Source: Takakia lepidozioides (lineage: Eukaryota; Streptophyta; Takakiopsida; Takakiales; Takakiaceae). Taken from it: a stretch of 60,000 bases of DNA. The translations under genes were made by a program, and so were the position numbers. The notes under the pieces were generated by a model. The model ran no database searches. It was given only the letters and a program-made list of their open reading frames with translations, and was not told the DNA's origin. The stretch spans positions 44,437,053-44,497,052 of the forward strand of contig CM060732.1 of NCBI GenBank assembly GCA_030704615.1. Reading direction: 5' to 3'. Of the stretch, positions 46,401-59,106 are shown piece after piece (positions within the stretch are counted from its first letter, which is position 1; every line of letters begins with the position of its first letter).

Positions 46401-47114
46401 TGAAGGTTTGGAGGGGGAGGGAGGAAAACAGATTGCATGAATGTCCTGTGTACAGTTCTGGCAAGCGGTCATGACATAGCATCCAATGCAAGCTGTTTTG
46501 TAGGACTTGCAATTTGCAAAGCAAATGGAGATCATAACTTAGCAATCTATTTTGCCAGATATGTCAACATTGAGATTGAGGCAGGCCTGCCAGTAGGAGT
46601 TAATGGCAAACGTCTTTCTCCAGCTACCCTTCTAGCAGAGTTAAACGAGATTGGAGGCCGGCATGGTGTTGGACGGATAGACATGGTGGAGAATCGGTTG
46701 GTTGGAATGAAATCTCGCGGGGTTTATGAGACTCCGGGAGGCACTATTCTTACTGTGGCAGCTCGTGAATTGGAATCTCTTACTCTTGACAGAGAAAGCA
46801 TGCAGTTAAAGGACACTCTTGCACTCAAGTATGCAGAGCTGGTTTATGCTGGGCGGTGGTTTGATCCCCTTCGTGAATCAATGGATGCATTTATGGAGAA
46901 AATTACAGCAACAACTTCAGGCAATGTTATGTTGAAGCTGTTCAAGGGCTCCGTGAATGTGTCCAGTAGGACAAGCCCCTTCAGTCTTTACCGGCAAGAC
47001 ATCTCATCCTTTGAGGAAGGAAGTGGGATCTACAACCAGGCAGATGCAGCTGGATTCATTCGCCTCTATGGGTTACCAACTCGAGTTCGGGCTATGCAGG
47101 AGATGGGGTTGTGA
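43466..47114 (+). CDS. ASS: argininosuccinate synthase, plastid-type leader, eight exons
   Basis: The enzyme joins citrulline and aspartate using ATP in arginine synthesis, in plants within plastids. Exons: 43466-43555, 44365-44546, 45028-45076, 45205-45387, 45486-45560, 45958-46143, 46256-46344, 46559-47114, giving 469 aa (plant forms about 490). The leader ([24 protein letters not shown]) is rich in Ala, Ser and Arg. Seen are the PP-loop AYSGGLDTS (76-84), [37 protein letters not shown], the [13 protein letters not shown] segment, and [18 protein letters not shown]. The exon 2 acceptor is the one weak point: its polypyrimidine tract is poor and I chose it because it keeps phase. Later acceptors in the same region break the frame. 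Confidence 0.95.
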
Positions 47115-49009
47115 AAGTGTTCAAGTCTTTGTCTTCTTGGAAAGGGACAGGTACACTTAGGATACACACAGCATGCCAGAGAGAGTGCTTATCTGTTTTT
47201 TTCTCCCAAACTGAGGGCCTTGTGGCCATAGACTGTCCTGCGTCTACACACACAGTATGCAGGGGCAAGATACTCCCAGGAAGAGAAGGGGTACAATTAC
47301 CCCTTGCTACTCTTGGGATCACTTTCTGACTCCTACAATGTGTCAATTTTGGGTTACTGTACAAATATCTGCTGACAGTCAACACACTCCAGAGAAAGCT
47401 AGAACATCGGCTCAGTCAAAGCTGCTAGACTTGAAACAGGCAGCGGAAGGCAAGAGGTCTGCTATCATGCAGCATTGGACAGGCAGCATTGGATTTCAAG
47501 TATTTTCTGAATCAGAAGTTAGCAGAGCTCTGGGAGTTGGGTGTTGATAAGTATACATATACATGGAATGGTGGAGGCCAAAAGGACGCGTTATTGGCAG
47601 GTTCCTCGGGAAGATGTTTTAGCCGTCTTGCTGGAGTCTGGGTTGCACACTGCCGGGTAAGGGCACTGATGCAGCCCCCATCGTGTTGAGCTCCCAGTAT
47701 GGCAAACGTCTTTGTCTGTTGAAGTGGGAGTAGAGTGACGGGTTCAGGTGGTAATAGAAATCAGTTCACAGGTCTTAGAAGATAAGGGCTTCATTCCAAG
47801 CCTCAAGTCCAGTTTGAGAGAAACACAAATCCTATGGCACACACAGGGAATTTCAAATAATTTGATTAGCTGAATGAAAAGACCGTTGGTATGCCGGACC
47901 AACACGTCAGTGCCTTGTTGTTGATGCTGTGCAGCTCAAACCTGCATGCCTGGCCTTTTTTTAGAGAAACCATTGTGAGTATGAATCTGATAATCACTTA
48001 AGTGCACCCTTCCCAAGGCTGCATCTTCAACAGCATGCCCATTGATATGAAGCTTGCAGCAAGAAAGACCACGCTCTTCTTGCAGCAGTACTGTATACAA
48101 ACCAAACTAAGCTCAGCGCTGTCTGCATCTAGTTTTAGCAACGGTTCCAAATGACATCACTCTGTCGTAGTCTTGGGATAGTCCTGTGAGGAAATTCCTC
48201 TTTTAACTTTCGAATGTAAGCATAGGGTAACTGAAACCATATCTTTGAGAGAAAGAGGGAACTACGCTTAAGTGTCGGGGCCACTTCTCATACTTCACAT
48301 TCATGAATAGGACACGATCCACGCCAGTAGCTCAACCCCGCCTGTAGCTCAAGCTAATAAGCCGCTTGACGGCTCACCCCAAAATAATGCACACTCAGAA
48401 CTGAACCTACTGCCAAGCCCTTCGAAGAACGATCTAACCATCCTCGCTCGTTTCCAGAAGAGTCAAAACAGGGGCAAAATAGTCATGGACTCAAAGACTA
48501 CAACAAAATATGGACGCCTTTACAAGCCTATGATCTCCCTGTGTACGAGCTGAGGTCCAGCCTTACTGGGATTCTCTAATCCTCGCAGAAATCTTTTCCC
48601 ACAAACTTCAAACTACTTCAAGCCTCGTTCCCCAGACGATATCAACTCTGAAAACTTCGAAAAATCCCAAACCCACAAACTGAGTCCAACCCAAAAGAAG
48701 TAGAGATCCCTGTGGAATCTGAGCACACAGAGATCGACATTCTCGGAGAAGATGGTGGCTGTTCAACTGCTGCAGATCACGAGATAGTGATCTTGGGGTC
48801 AAATCCAGATGCTCCGCTGGAATGTGACCGTAAAATATTATTGAATACATGGGTGAGAGGTGAGAAGCAGGGTGATGTGAAGGGGGCTGGGGTCGAAGAA
48901 ACTGGTGCTCTTGCTGTCCTGTACCGATCTCTATTCTTCGCTGTGCCCTAGAATGCCTTGAGCGCCTTCCGATCGTTGCTGTCCATTTGGGTTGCATTGG
49001 GGGTGAGCC
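47115..49009. other. intergenic between ASS and VTI1
   Basis: The left part should include the ASS 3' untranslated region. A plus-strand stretch near 47400-47560 (QAAEGKRSAIMQHWTGSIGF) looks weakly coding but matches nothing I know. The right part (48600-49009) would hold the VTI1 promoter and 5' leader; a 129-codon minus-strand frame there looks accidental. Confidence 0.4.
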
Positions 49010-50584
49010 ATGAGCGACATTTTTGAAGGTTATGAGAGGCAGTATTGCGAGCTTTCCACAAATCTATCTCGCAAGTGCACAACTGTTTCGGTTCTCAATG
49101 GAGGTACTACTCTTGTTAATGTCGTGCTGCATATTATGTTTTCTTCGATGTGTTTGCTTTGCACTTGTGGGATTCCGAGTAGCATATAGAAGAGGTTTAC
49201 ATGGCTGGTTTACGAATTGTAGTGGGTTTGGGGGTGGATGTCTTCAATTTCCCAAATTGCAGAGGAAAAGAAGCAGAAGCTTACAGAGCTCAAGACTGGA
49301 CTGGATGAGGCAGAGTCACTGGTATTACTGGATCTCTCTTTGAATCTGCTTCTGCTAATTATGATCAGCTTCGTCGTGGATTAGGGTGGATTAGTGTCTG
49401 AGCCTGAGGAGGCTGTTTTCTGATAGTTGAGTGGTGTAGGCACGTAACGAAATATTTGCAAGAGCACTGAACTTCGTGACTGGTTGTTAGATCCGCAGAA
49501 TGGACCTGGAGGCACGGAGCTTGACACCGACACAAAAAGCAATACTTCTGGCAAAATTGAGAGAATATAAGTCCGATTTGAATAATCTGAAACGGGAAGT
49601 GAAGAAGTCGTCATCTTTAAACGATCCCCTTGCTTCTAGGGATGAGCTTCTAGAGGCTGGCCTCGCGGATCATTTCGCGGTATGCAGCTCAGCTCTCGTC
49701 TTCTTTTGCAGATGACCTTTTTTATCTCGATGGTCTATCATGTCTGTCCCCATGTGGCAAAGAGATGTATCACAGGCTCAGGTTTCATTTAGTATAATTA
49801 AAGTGATCCACCATTGACAGTTTGAAGTCGTGTACAACTAGAGGTTCCAACCCGTGAGGACGATTTGAGAGCCTAGAAACGTCCTAGGCAGGATAGAGGG
49901 CTTTGTTGGTAAGGTTTGTAAATGACCTGAGTTGTACTGCTGTACCTAAGATGGGCATACTATGCTGCAGACAGGCTATGATCAGAGGAACAGGTTGTTA
50001 ATGTCAACTGAAAGATTGAACCAATCTAGTGATCGGATTAAGGAGAGTAAACGATCACTTTTGGAGACTGAAGAGCTGGGCGTATCCATTCTTCAAGACC
50101 TTCATCAGCAACGCGAGACTCTCCTTCATGCCCAGAGTACTGTAGGTTTCCTCCTTGATATGGTGCATGAGGTTAAAGTATTGCTGGTAGCAGAGTTCCT
50201 GATTCCGTCCTTTCCTTGTTTGGTCTTAGCTTCTTCCTTGCCCCCCTTTTCTGCTGTGTCTGTATGTAAGCAGAGGGTTATTGCATTATCACTCATTGAG
50301 TACAAGTCTTTTCCCTCCGCCCCTCTCTGGACAAGGATGTGGTGGAGGTATTGTTGTTAGCTAACAAGCAAGTAATTGTGGAGCAAGAATGGCTATCTGA
50401 ACTTGTTTTCGCCATGCAGCTGCATGATGTGGATGACAACATCGGGAAAAGTCGACGGGTCTTGAATTCCATGGGGCGGCGCATGACCCGAAACAAGTGG
50501 ATTATGGGGGGCGTTATTTCCGTTCTGATTATGGCCATTGTATTGATAGTCTATGTCAAATACAATGGTAAGCGTACCAGGTAA
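49010..50584 (+). CDS. VTI1: VTI1-type Qb-SNARE, five exons
   Basis: Plant VTI1 proteins form SNARE complexes for transport between the trans-Golgi network, prevacuolar compartment and vacuole. Exons: 49010-49103, 49263-49321, 49491-49679, 49971-50141, 50420-50584, all GT/AG and in phase, giving 225 aa against about 221-222 in Arabidopsis. The N-terminal helical domain starts MSDIFEGYERQYCELS and includes LLAKLREYKSDLNNLKRE. The SNARE helix contains LLETEELGVSILQDLHQQR and HDVDDNIGKSRRVL. A single C-terminal membrane anchor spans about 198-217, followed by a short basic tail KYNGKRTR, slightly longer than usual. The start is supported by the family's first residues. It converges with the MutS2 gene. 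Confidence 0.97.
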
Positions 50585-51578
50585 TGCTGCAACAGTTTCC
50601 AAGTCAGGGAATGACCTGGTCCTGTTGTTGCGGTGTTTGGTAATGATATTTACTGTACAGGTATTGGTGATTAGTGGATCGAACAATCTGCTTGATATCA
50701 TTACTGGAGGGGATCTCATAATTGTGGCAGATTCTGTGAAATGTTCATCTCTTATGCAAGAAATTATTTAAGATGAAGGAGATGGAGATGGGGATGAAGG
50801 AGAGAAGAGGTCCACTGTCCTGTTGAAGCCTTGACATCATCAATATTTGGCCACTTCAAATCTTGGGACCTTCTTAGGCATACATCGAGTGGTGCATGCG
50901 CAAACATTTCAACAAAGCCCTGGGCATGAGGCACAAGTGAATGCCAGACCTCATGGAGGGAGCTTTGTTATTGTTCTTCCAGGTGCTTGGTTCAATTTTC
51001 AACTGGTTATCTTTAGTGACTGAGTTTTGTTAGACTTTTTGATAAGGTTGGAATAAAGAGACTACCAATGTCTCATGAGGTGTAATTATATGTTTGGGTC
51101 TTCCATCTTAGGTTTCTTGGTTAGTTTGTTAGTTTTTTCTGGACTACCCAAAGTTGTTATTCAGCACCTGCCTTTCAAGTGCCATGTTATGTTCACTTTT
51201 GGTCTCTGGATCATCTGGAGCTGTCACCTAGTAACAGCACTAGGGGGGTATTAAGCTTGCAGCCAAGCTGCAAGATAGCAGTGATTATTACACAGAAAAG
51301 GGACATTACATCCAATGCACAGCACTGAGTCAACAATGCTGCAATCATTTACCCACTTGCAGCAGTATAGACACTGCATTGAACCACTTCTTGACTGGTG
51401 TTAGTCTTTGTTGGACAGCTCATATGATTCTACTTATGCAAACCTTGTGACCTTCTGAACAATGACTTATACATCCAGAGACTAATTTGCTCAACATGAG
51501 CTTACATGTGAACTTATTACATCTGACCAACGCACAGCACCAATCATGATGGCCATGGTGGAGGCGAGCTTAGTTTTT
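50585..51578. other. convergent 3' region of VTI1 and MutS2
   Basis: Both flanking genes end into this 1-kb stretch, so it holds two 3' untranslated regions. No open frame is recognisable and I see no long repeat. Confidence 0.5.
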
Positions 51579-54500
51579 CTACTTGATATAGACTATCGTA
51601 CAACCAGCATTTGTAACACTCTCTTCCTCAAACTTGGCCACATAAGGATGCTTCTTCAAAACTTGCCATACTGCTTCCTTCACTGCCCCTGTACCCATGC
51701 CATGAACGACAAAAAGCACTGACTGTGGTGCCCGACTTGCCAGCGACATTTCTAACTCACGCAAAGCCTCCTCCACACGATTTCCTCGCAAATCCAGTGT
51801 GTTCCTTGAAGTTTGCACTGCAACCTCATATTTTGCCTCTTCTGCTAGGCTTTCAGGCTGCCTGGAGTGAGCACGCTTCACCGGCTGAAAGAGAACCAAC
51901 AGGTGACTAGGGTCAGGGCCTCTTTCCATGTGACCCCCTCACCCCCTAGTGCTGACCTCACATGGCCAAACACAGGTCAAAAACGACTTGCCATGTGACC
52001 CTGGCACCCCCTCAACCTGTTCTGGGGTGAGGGGGTTTGTAGCCGGGGTCAGAGGCAGCTCTAAACCAGCCATAGCAAGTCATTTTATTCTCTACAACCC
52101 ACTACATTTCAAACCCTAAAACTAGATGCAGGAGGAAAGGTGACAGAGTGTAGCGGCTGCTCTCAACGAGTTGCACATAGAAAGCCTGGGTAACCTCGAC
52201 CCCTGGAGTGACCTGGTCTCTGGCCTACATCATCCCTGGGTGAGGGGGTCACGCCCTTAGACCCTAATGTGTCATGCTGTCAGATATTTGCTGACTCAGG
52301 CCAACTTAATTTAGACACGATTAAACAGCTTCCTATTTTCTACACCACCGGGAGTCAAAAGTCAAGTCTATAGTGACGGCCCCTGACTCGTCGTCCCTAC
52401 TAGAAGTCACTAGAAATCAGGGCAATTGTTCCCACAGATATCAGGTTTTCTACTCTGCTATGAGGAAAGAAAAGGAGGATTGATGTGCAGCATTTTACGG
52501 AAATGAAGGACAAGAAAAAATAAATGGTGTATGTACAGTGGGAAGTACGTACCTTCTCTTGTTTCACTATGATGGTGCTAGCTCCTGTGGCACCTGAGCT
52601 GCTGGCACTGGTCAATATTTCACTAAGCTTCACCTGCATCTTCATGGAGCCCAGTTGGACAGTCAAGTACTCACTGTCCCCTTGGGGTGAATCCACCACA
52701 GTTGCTGGTACTTTTCCAAGCCGCCTGATCACCACCTTGTCTCCCACAGAAGGCACTCGTAAGTCTCCCTTCTCCCCTCGCAGACCAATCTCGTTGGCAG
52801 AAGGTGGGAAATTTATCTCTTCAGGTTTCGGTGAATACTCTTCAACGATTGCGGCAATGGCAGCTTGGGCATCACGCATTGAGAAGGAGCTCTCACCATT
52901 GGTGCTATTTTGTATGGAGTCCTGGAATCTCAATATAACTTGCTCCATCCTTGAGTTTGCCTCTTTTACGCTGCTATCTATTGCAGTCTCTTGCAGTAGT
53001 CTGAGCCTGGCCTCGCGCTTGGCCAGGTGATGTGCCTCTGCAAGCAGCTACACCATTCACAACCAAGCCAATATCAACACCCACACCCTCATATCAGCTA
53101 TGTCTCAAACATCCAAGATCTTTGGGCGGCAGACTTCAATAAGGTGTCAATGTGCTTCCTATTAGCTAGGCAATGCCTGCCTTGGCTGCACTGATGGCCA
53201 AGGCAGGCTTATTGTTATTTCATTATTGGGCATTTTACACTCCACGTCATCATTGAGATATAAAAGCACCAGAAGACCTAGCTTGAGCCAGTGCTTGTGT
53301 CCAGCTATGCTCACTGCTTATCAAATCAGAAATGACAACAGTCCAGCCCAGCTCTTCAGAAAATGAAGTTTCTTAGAAGTAACTCAGCTACTTGTTCTCA
53401 CCTCCTCATGGAGTTCTCTAATATTTACAAGAGCAGCAGCAGCAGCAGCAGCACGGCCTTCTTGCTCATCACACTGCTTTACAAGAGGCACCATCAACTC
53501 ACTTGTCCTCTCACCAAGTCTTGCTGGAACCAACTTTGTTACCAAATCCCTGGCGCGAGCTAGTACTGCCGTGTCAAAACCCAGTGAATTTGCTATATTG
53601 AGGGCATTTGATTGGCCAGCGATACCCCATAGCACCCGATAAGTAGGCCGCAGTGTGTTAATGTCAAATTCAACTGAGGCATTCTCAAACAGCTGATCTT
53701 GGTCTTTCAAGCTGCGTAATTCAGCACTGTGAGTGGTTGCCAATGTCAACCGTACAGATGCTGCCAGCTGACGGAGAACTGCTGTAGCAAGAGCAGCACC
53801 TTCTGAAGGGTCTGTGCCTCCGCCGATTTCATCGAGCAGAACCAGGGATTTGTGTGTACCAGCTTCCAGTATTCTACACACCCGCTGAATGTGCCCACTG
53901 AAGGTTGACAAGCTGCGCTCCAAGGACTGAAATCACAAACCCATTCAGCCATCATAGGTGATCAAAATAGCTGACGGGTCAAAACACTTTCACACCTGCA
54001 TCTGTTTGTCCTTTTGGCTGCACACTTCTATATCTCTCTTCTTGCTTGATGGGATCTCTATGCTCTCATCCCAAAGAGCACTCCTTTAGAATTAAGTCCT
54101 TCCTACACATGATCTGAAACAACGACCATAATAAAAACACAAGTCTACATACCACTGTTCCAGTCTGCCTATCCACAGAACAGTGCATGGATGCCAAAGT
54201 TCCAGGACCAACCTGATCATCACCAATGTCTGCCAGGATACAGTCGAACCAGGGCAAGCGTGGCTGACCCACAGCAGGTAAATATAAGCCTGCCTTGGCC
54301 ATCAGTGCAGCCACACCCAGTGTCTTCAAGGCTGCTGTTTTCCCTCCGGTATTAGGGCCAGTTATGGTAACAACTTTAACTACCCCCCGGATCTTGATAT
54401 CAATTGGCACGGGCAGAATCGAGTCACATTGTTCAAGAGACGAGTCGTTAGTTGAGATGTTTTTTGAGCTAGAGAAAGATACCCTCCTGGTAGTCTTTTG

Positions 54501-56211
54501 CTGGACTACTCCAAACCTGTGTGTCTGCAATGGCGCTGGGAGTGCAGTTCCAAGCAGGAGAGGGTGCCTCGCACCCTCAATATCCACAGTTAATGAATTG
54601 TCCATCCACCTGATGCCATCTGGCAAACCTTTACCACTTCCCAAATTTTGATCCCTTGTTGAAGAAATCCCTTCACTGGTGCAGAAAACAGGCCGAACAG
54701 CACCAAGCCATGTTGCATATCCTGCCCTGGCGCACGCAAGATCAAGAACAGTGATGCGTTCTAATAGATCCACCAGACTCTCAGCAACATCAATAAGTGA
54801 CACAGTCAAGTGCTGCAACACAGCAGTTTCTGCTGCTTGCTCTGCTGCTGCAAGCATCATTTCCTCATTATTTAGGTCCAAGGCAGTTGCTGGTTCCACA
54901 AACAGTGTAGCCCCTGAATTACTGACATCCAGTGTAACTCCCCCAGGTAACAGCCCCTTGTGTGAAGCTCTTACTGCGACACACAGCCGTGCTCTGCGTC
55001 GTGTCACAAGAGCTGAATCCATACCCCCGGCGTCTGCAACCATTCCAGCTGTCTCCTTCAGCAGAGCTTCCAGAGCCTTCATGTTGTCTCGCCTTTTTTG
55101 TCGGACAGCTGCCAGATCAGGGCTGGCTCTGTCAAGCACAGTGGAAAAGGAGCAGTCCAAGCAATGCTGGATTGACTCCCCCAATTCAGAGCATATATCA
55201 CAACCAACCATAATTGATTGCAGCGGTTTCAGGGAGACATGATCTGAAGGTGTACAGCATGTAAATGGTGAGTTGGAGAACACACTGGATTAAATTAGTC
55301 AACAATCAACTTCTGTTTTACTGTTGATATACTGATCATGCTTGGCAAACAACGAGGACAATCTTCAAACATACTTCTAAATGAAATACCTATGTCACTG
55401 AAGAGTAGAAGCTCAGAAGTGTAGAGCCTTCAGTGCTAATAAATGGATAGGTTGCATTGCAGAATAGAGCTTAAATCAAGGCACCCCCACCTTGATGTAT
55501 CTCGTCTGACCCAATCTGGGTGGAGGTATTTGCATCAGAGGAACTAAAAACCTGGTCATACAGCCGGCATGCTGAGGACAAAGTCTTTCTAACTCGACAA
55601 AGTTCATCAAACTGACAAACATTGCCAGAAAGTGCGCCTGCTATGATAGCCCGCAAGTCTTCGATATCAGAAAAGTCGAGGGGGCTGGAAAGCAACCTCA
55701 CAGCTCCGGTCTGTGCTTGGAGCTGTTCACTTTCGAGTATACTAGCACCAATTGGAAGGTAGCCCTCATTGGCTACGAAAATACCCATGGGAGTGGATGC
55801 AAACTCTGCCACCTGTGAGCAAATTGCTGGCCATTCCAGGAGACTCAATGTCTCTCCTTTCACATCATCACTCTCCTCATTGTTCACAGATCCATCATCA
55901 CTGTCAGCTGTTTCATTAGAGCTTTCAACAGATAGACTGTTTCCATCTTCTTCTGATAGGTATGCAACCCTGCTCGATTTGCACATAGTATTACCAACTC
56001 CCAGATGACCATGAACAAGACTGTACTCATTATTCCTGGCCCATGAACTGATGAAAGATTGTGAATGAGCCACATACAAGTTTGAGAGAGTTGTATGGCT
56101 GGTGCTGCATGAAATCCTAGCGGGGCATTGACAGGACTTGGAGCACCGGGGATGGAAAGTTGCATATGCTTCACTTGATGTTAACAAGGCCGTAGGTTGG
56201 ACTAGTGCCAT
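51579..56211 (-). CDS. MUTS2: MutS2-family ATPase with C-terminal Smr domain, five exons
   Basis: Bacterial and plastid MutS2 proteins bind branched DNA or stalled ribosomes and cut through the Smr domain; plants keep organelle-targeted copies. Exons in coding order: 56211-55491, 55243-54213, 53926-53402, 53047-52553, 51884-51579, in phase, giving 1025 aa. Seen are a likely plastid leader (from MALVQPTALLTSSEAYATF), and an acidic patch (NETADSDDGSVNNEESDD) before the domain. Next come the clamp region with ASHKGLLPGGVTLDVSNSGA, Walker A GPNTGGKT (536-543), Walker B LVLLDE (612-617) with GGGTDPSEG, a coiled-coil region rich in Ala and Glu, and Smr motifs LDLRG (954) and HGMGTG (985). The frame opens upstream to 56340 without ATG; a TGA precedes it, so the ATG at 56211 is the best start. 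Confidence 0.95.
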
Positions 56212-56510
56212 CCCTGGCACATCCAGTGATCTCCCCAACCCACAGCGTAGAGGCAAAATAGGGCCTAGGATAGACAAAGGTGAACCCAGTATGGGATGTT
56301 GAATCAGCCCAAGTGTCTCTGATAAGGATCCACTACACACACTTCATAAAATAGTGTCTCCTCCCCCCCACTTTCATTGGTGAGGGGGCAATTCCAAGTT
56401 ACCCCATAACTAACAGCTTTATGCTAAATGATTGGATTAACACAAGGTGTGTGGTTCTCCGCAGTCACCAGCTCTGAGGCCAATCCTAGGAGGCTGGACC
56501 ACAGAGGCCC

Positions 56511-57398
56511 TCATTTGAGCACGATGGCAGCATTGCGCAGAGCGAGATAGCCTTGAATGTAATCATCTGGAAGGGACCTTATCCTCTTGAATACCTCTGC
56601 ATTTGCATACCTCAACTTTGTCCTCGGATCTGTGTAGGGTGCCTGCACCACCACTCACACAAAAACACCCAAGGTGTTGGTGTTTAAAATGACCCACATA
56701 AAACTGGGAAATGATAAAAGCAATGCATTTAATAAAACACTAAGGACTCCAAGCATTTCAACAGCCCCCATGGAACAGAAGTGAAAGCTAATGATAAAGA
56801 GCTACGAACATGTGGCTTATCCAATAAGTCCACTATCCTCTGGTCCTGGACATGAGAATCGTCTACCGAGCTCCCAACAAGCAAGAGAACTTTGTGCAAT
56901 TGAGGAAAAACGGACTGCTTCCTTACCTCAAAACCTGTAATGTCACAGTACTTCTTTGCGGGGTACATGGAAGGAGGTGCCTCAACGTTAGCATCTGCCA
57001 TAGGCCCCCCAGCGCAAAAATTAACCAACTGACCTTTGACACTCTTTCAACTTGTGCCCAAAAGTGTACAGGTCCACGTCCTACAACTGGAAAGACACCG
57101 AACACTTTTGAAACCTCAAGCCCTAGTTGCAACATGGTTTTGGTCGAAGCGAACACATACAGTTGGGTTCATCTGCAGGATACAGATGGTAATTTTCAGC
57201 CTGCAAAATCTGCTTCAAATGCTTCCAATGGCGCCCCCGTGTTTGGCCCTTGGGGTATCGATCACTCAGCTGTGTGCGCTTAAATGGAAAAACAGAGGGG
57301 AGCAAAACATCGGGGTCCACCACCTCAGATGTGGATGCTGCTGTGGCACCGAGTGCTGGTAGCACCTCCCTCCCTGAAGTGGGCTTTCCTCTCTGCAT
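56511..57398 (-). CDS. IES6: INO80 chromatin-remodelling complex subunit IES6/INO80C (YL1_C domain), three exons
   Basis: IES6 partners ARP5 in the INO80 nucleosome remodeller and acts in the nucleus. Exons in coding order: 57398-57161, 56994-56927, 56642-56511, in phase, giving 145 aa. The middle contains the family block [20 protein letters not shown] and YPADEPN. The YL1 C-terminal domain follows, with [15 protein letters not shown], then [18 protein letters not shown] and [14 protein letters not shown]. The start is the first ATG of the frame ([13 protein letters not shown]); similarity to the family begins only at [13 protein letters not shown], so the N-terminus is less sure. The stop is 300 bp upstream of the MutS2 start on the same strand. 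Confidence 0.95.
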
Positions 57399-57664
57399 TC
57401 CAATGACCACCAATCGCACGTCCACTCTTCAGAGAAACAGCAAAGAGGGAGGAGGGGATGGAAGACAAAGAAATTCGATATTTCTGCCTTCTTCTTGGTG
57501 TACAAGCAGGCAAGTCTGACCCTAAAGAAGATGACCATTCACAGCAGGGCCGGACAATCTTACATTATCCACACTCACACCTCATGGATGAGGTTTGAAG
57601 TGAACGAACGTGTATCCTTCTACAGTGGGCCCCCTTGTCAGTGTTGGGTTTAGTGGAGGTATAA

Positions 57665-58272
57665 TAGAGTTATCCGTAAAGGGTCCCAAACTGGGCATGA
57701 GAACCCCGTGTCAAGCGGTACGACTAGAAAAAAACACGGGACCAAACTGCCAGGACCATGAAAATGGGGGTGAAAGGAGTTTGGTGCCGAGTTTTGTTTG
57801 TCGTCGAGGCCAAGAGAGTCAGAGCTTGCGCCATAGCAAGCTTCTGGAGGAAGGTCGCGCATCGTTGGAGCACGTTTTTGTCCATTTGGGTGTGCTCGTT
57901 TGCAGATTGGAGTGCGCGCGGTGGGGAATCGTGGCCAGCGGCTGGTGTTTTCTTTCTTTTCAGACTCGTGCATTCTGGTCCTCAGGTGGGCTTTGGTGAC
58001 TTCTTCTCTCAGCTGCAGGTTGTTTCGTTTACAGGGTTTGGGGGCAACTTTGTGTTAACCTATGGCGGACTGCGAGGATGAATTGGACTACACTAACACT
58101 CAATCGTCAGAGGAAGCAGCCGTTGCCCTCCCCAGTTTACGATTTGGTGCCCAGTTTTTTGACTTCGTGCCCAGTTTTCTGCACTTTACGGATTAACTCA
58201 AACTCAGGATGAAACCCGTAACTCGGGTCCAAACAGGGCACCAAACTCGGGATTACCTTACGGATAACTCTA
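57665..58272. mobile_element. 608-bp element with long inverted termini and ATAA flanks
   Basis: The left end TAGAGTTATCCGTAAAGG and the right end, reversed, TAGAGTTATCCGTAAGG are nearly identical. Looser pairing continues inwards (gggtccaaac and cccgagtttgg words; aactgggca near 57692 against tgcccagtttt near 58160). Both sides carry ataa (57661-57664, 58273-58276), a possible 4-bp target duplication. No transposase frame is evident. The superfamily is unclear; foldback or MITE-like is the safest description. Confidence 0.65.
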
Positions 58273-58936
58273 ATAAGGGTACTATGCCTTTATTAGAAGA
58301 GGCTTGTTTGCCTCTGTGGGTTGTAAGCTGGCCTCGGTTGAGGGCATCTTCTCACTTCGTACCCAAATCCTGGCCTCCCTGTCTTCCTTTAGTGGTCTCG
58401 CATATAAAATTGTATTGCGCAGATTCAAAGTAAGCCAATGCCACAGGCTGCATTGCAGTGTGCTGCATTCTGCAGCAGGACAGTCTCTACCCATGCAGGC
58501 AAGCTCTGCCGTTGTTTTACAGTGGCCAAAGAAGCCGTCTACGGAAACCCTTACGTACATTCAGTTTACACACCTCTGGATATTCCACTGCGGACTATCA
58601 CTGCGTATGGAACTTTCGAGTACAGGAATTCTGTTTCCTTATGAGAACTATGATTTCTAGACCTTCAGTGAGTGAAATCGAAAACTTTGGACCCAAAAGA
58701 AGCACAACCCAAGAAAATGAGATTTCAGTTGTCTCGAACTGTCTAGTAATGCTTCCAGACAGATTCCAGCCTTACAAAATCTAGATTTTGTGATGCATTC
58801 ACAAATTGCTGTTTGTTATTAAGTGGGCAATGTCAGTTGTCTTGGGATCTCTGCTGGGGAGACAGTGGGTAGTGTGCACAGGTGTGTCTCATTTTTTCCT
58901 GAAACCCCTGTCCGTCGTTGTATTTCTTTTTCCCAG
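58273..58936. other. unassigned stretch with a short open frame
   Basis: A plus-strand frame 58438-58644 (AKEAVYGNPYVHSVYTPLDI) has coding-like composition but no family features I know. No upstream exon of the pseudouridine synthase that follows could be found here. Confidence 0.3.
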
Positions 58937-59106
58937 GATGAACATGCCCATGCACACTTGTGTGACCAGTTCAAAGCTCGCACAGTCCGCAGAGCCTATG
59001 TTGGCCGAGTGGAGGTACCAATTGGCCAGGACGTACGTGATCGGAAGTGCATGGCAGCAGTTCCTGATTCAATTGAATGCTCCAGGGCACGTCCAGCTGC
59101 AAGCAG
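58937..59106 (+). pseudogene. orphan exon of an RluA/RluD-type RNA pseudouridine synthase
   Basis: Between a tttttcccag acceptor and a GTAATC donor, the frame reads DEHAHAHLCDQFKARTVRRA and then GRVEVPIGQDVRDRKCMAA, ending ARPAASR. This matches the segment of plant RluD-like enzymes just after the catalytic RLDKGTSG motif. About 13 residues usual between YV and GRVEVPIG are missing. No exon with the catalytic motif, the S4 domain or the C-terminal part is visible around it. It is most likely a gene fragment moved by duplication. Confidence 0.6.

Noticed and set aside
48608-48997. 129-codon minus-strand frame upstream of VTI1
   Set aside because: No recognisable features; it overlaps the likely VTI1 promoter and 5' leader.
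52524-53030. 168-codon plus-strand frame opposite MutS2
   Set aside because: Antisense shadow of a MutS2 exon; likewise the frames at 54295-55242.
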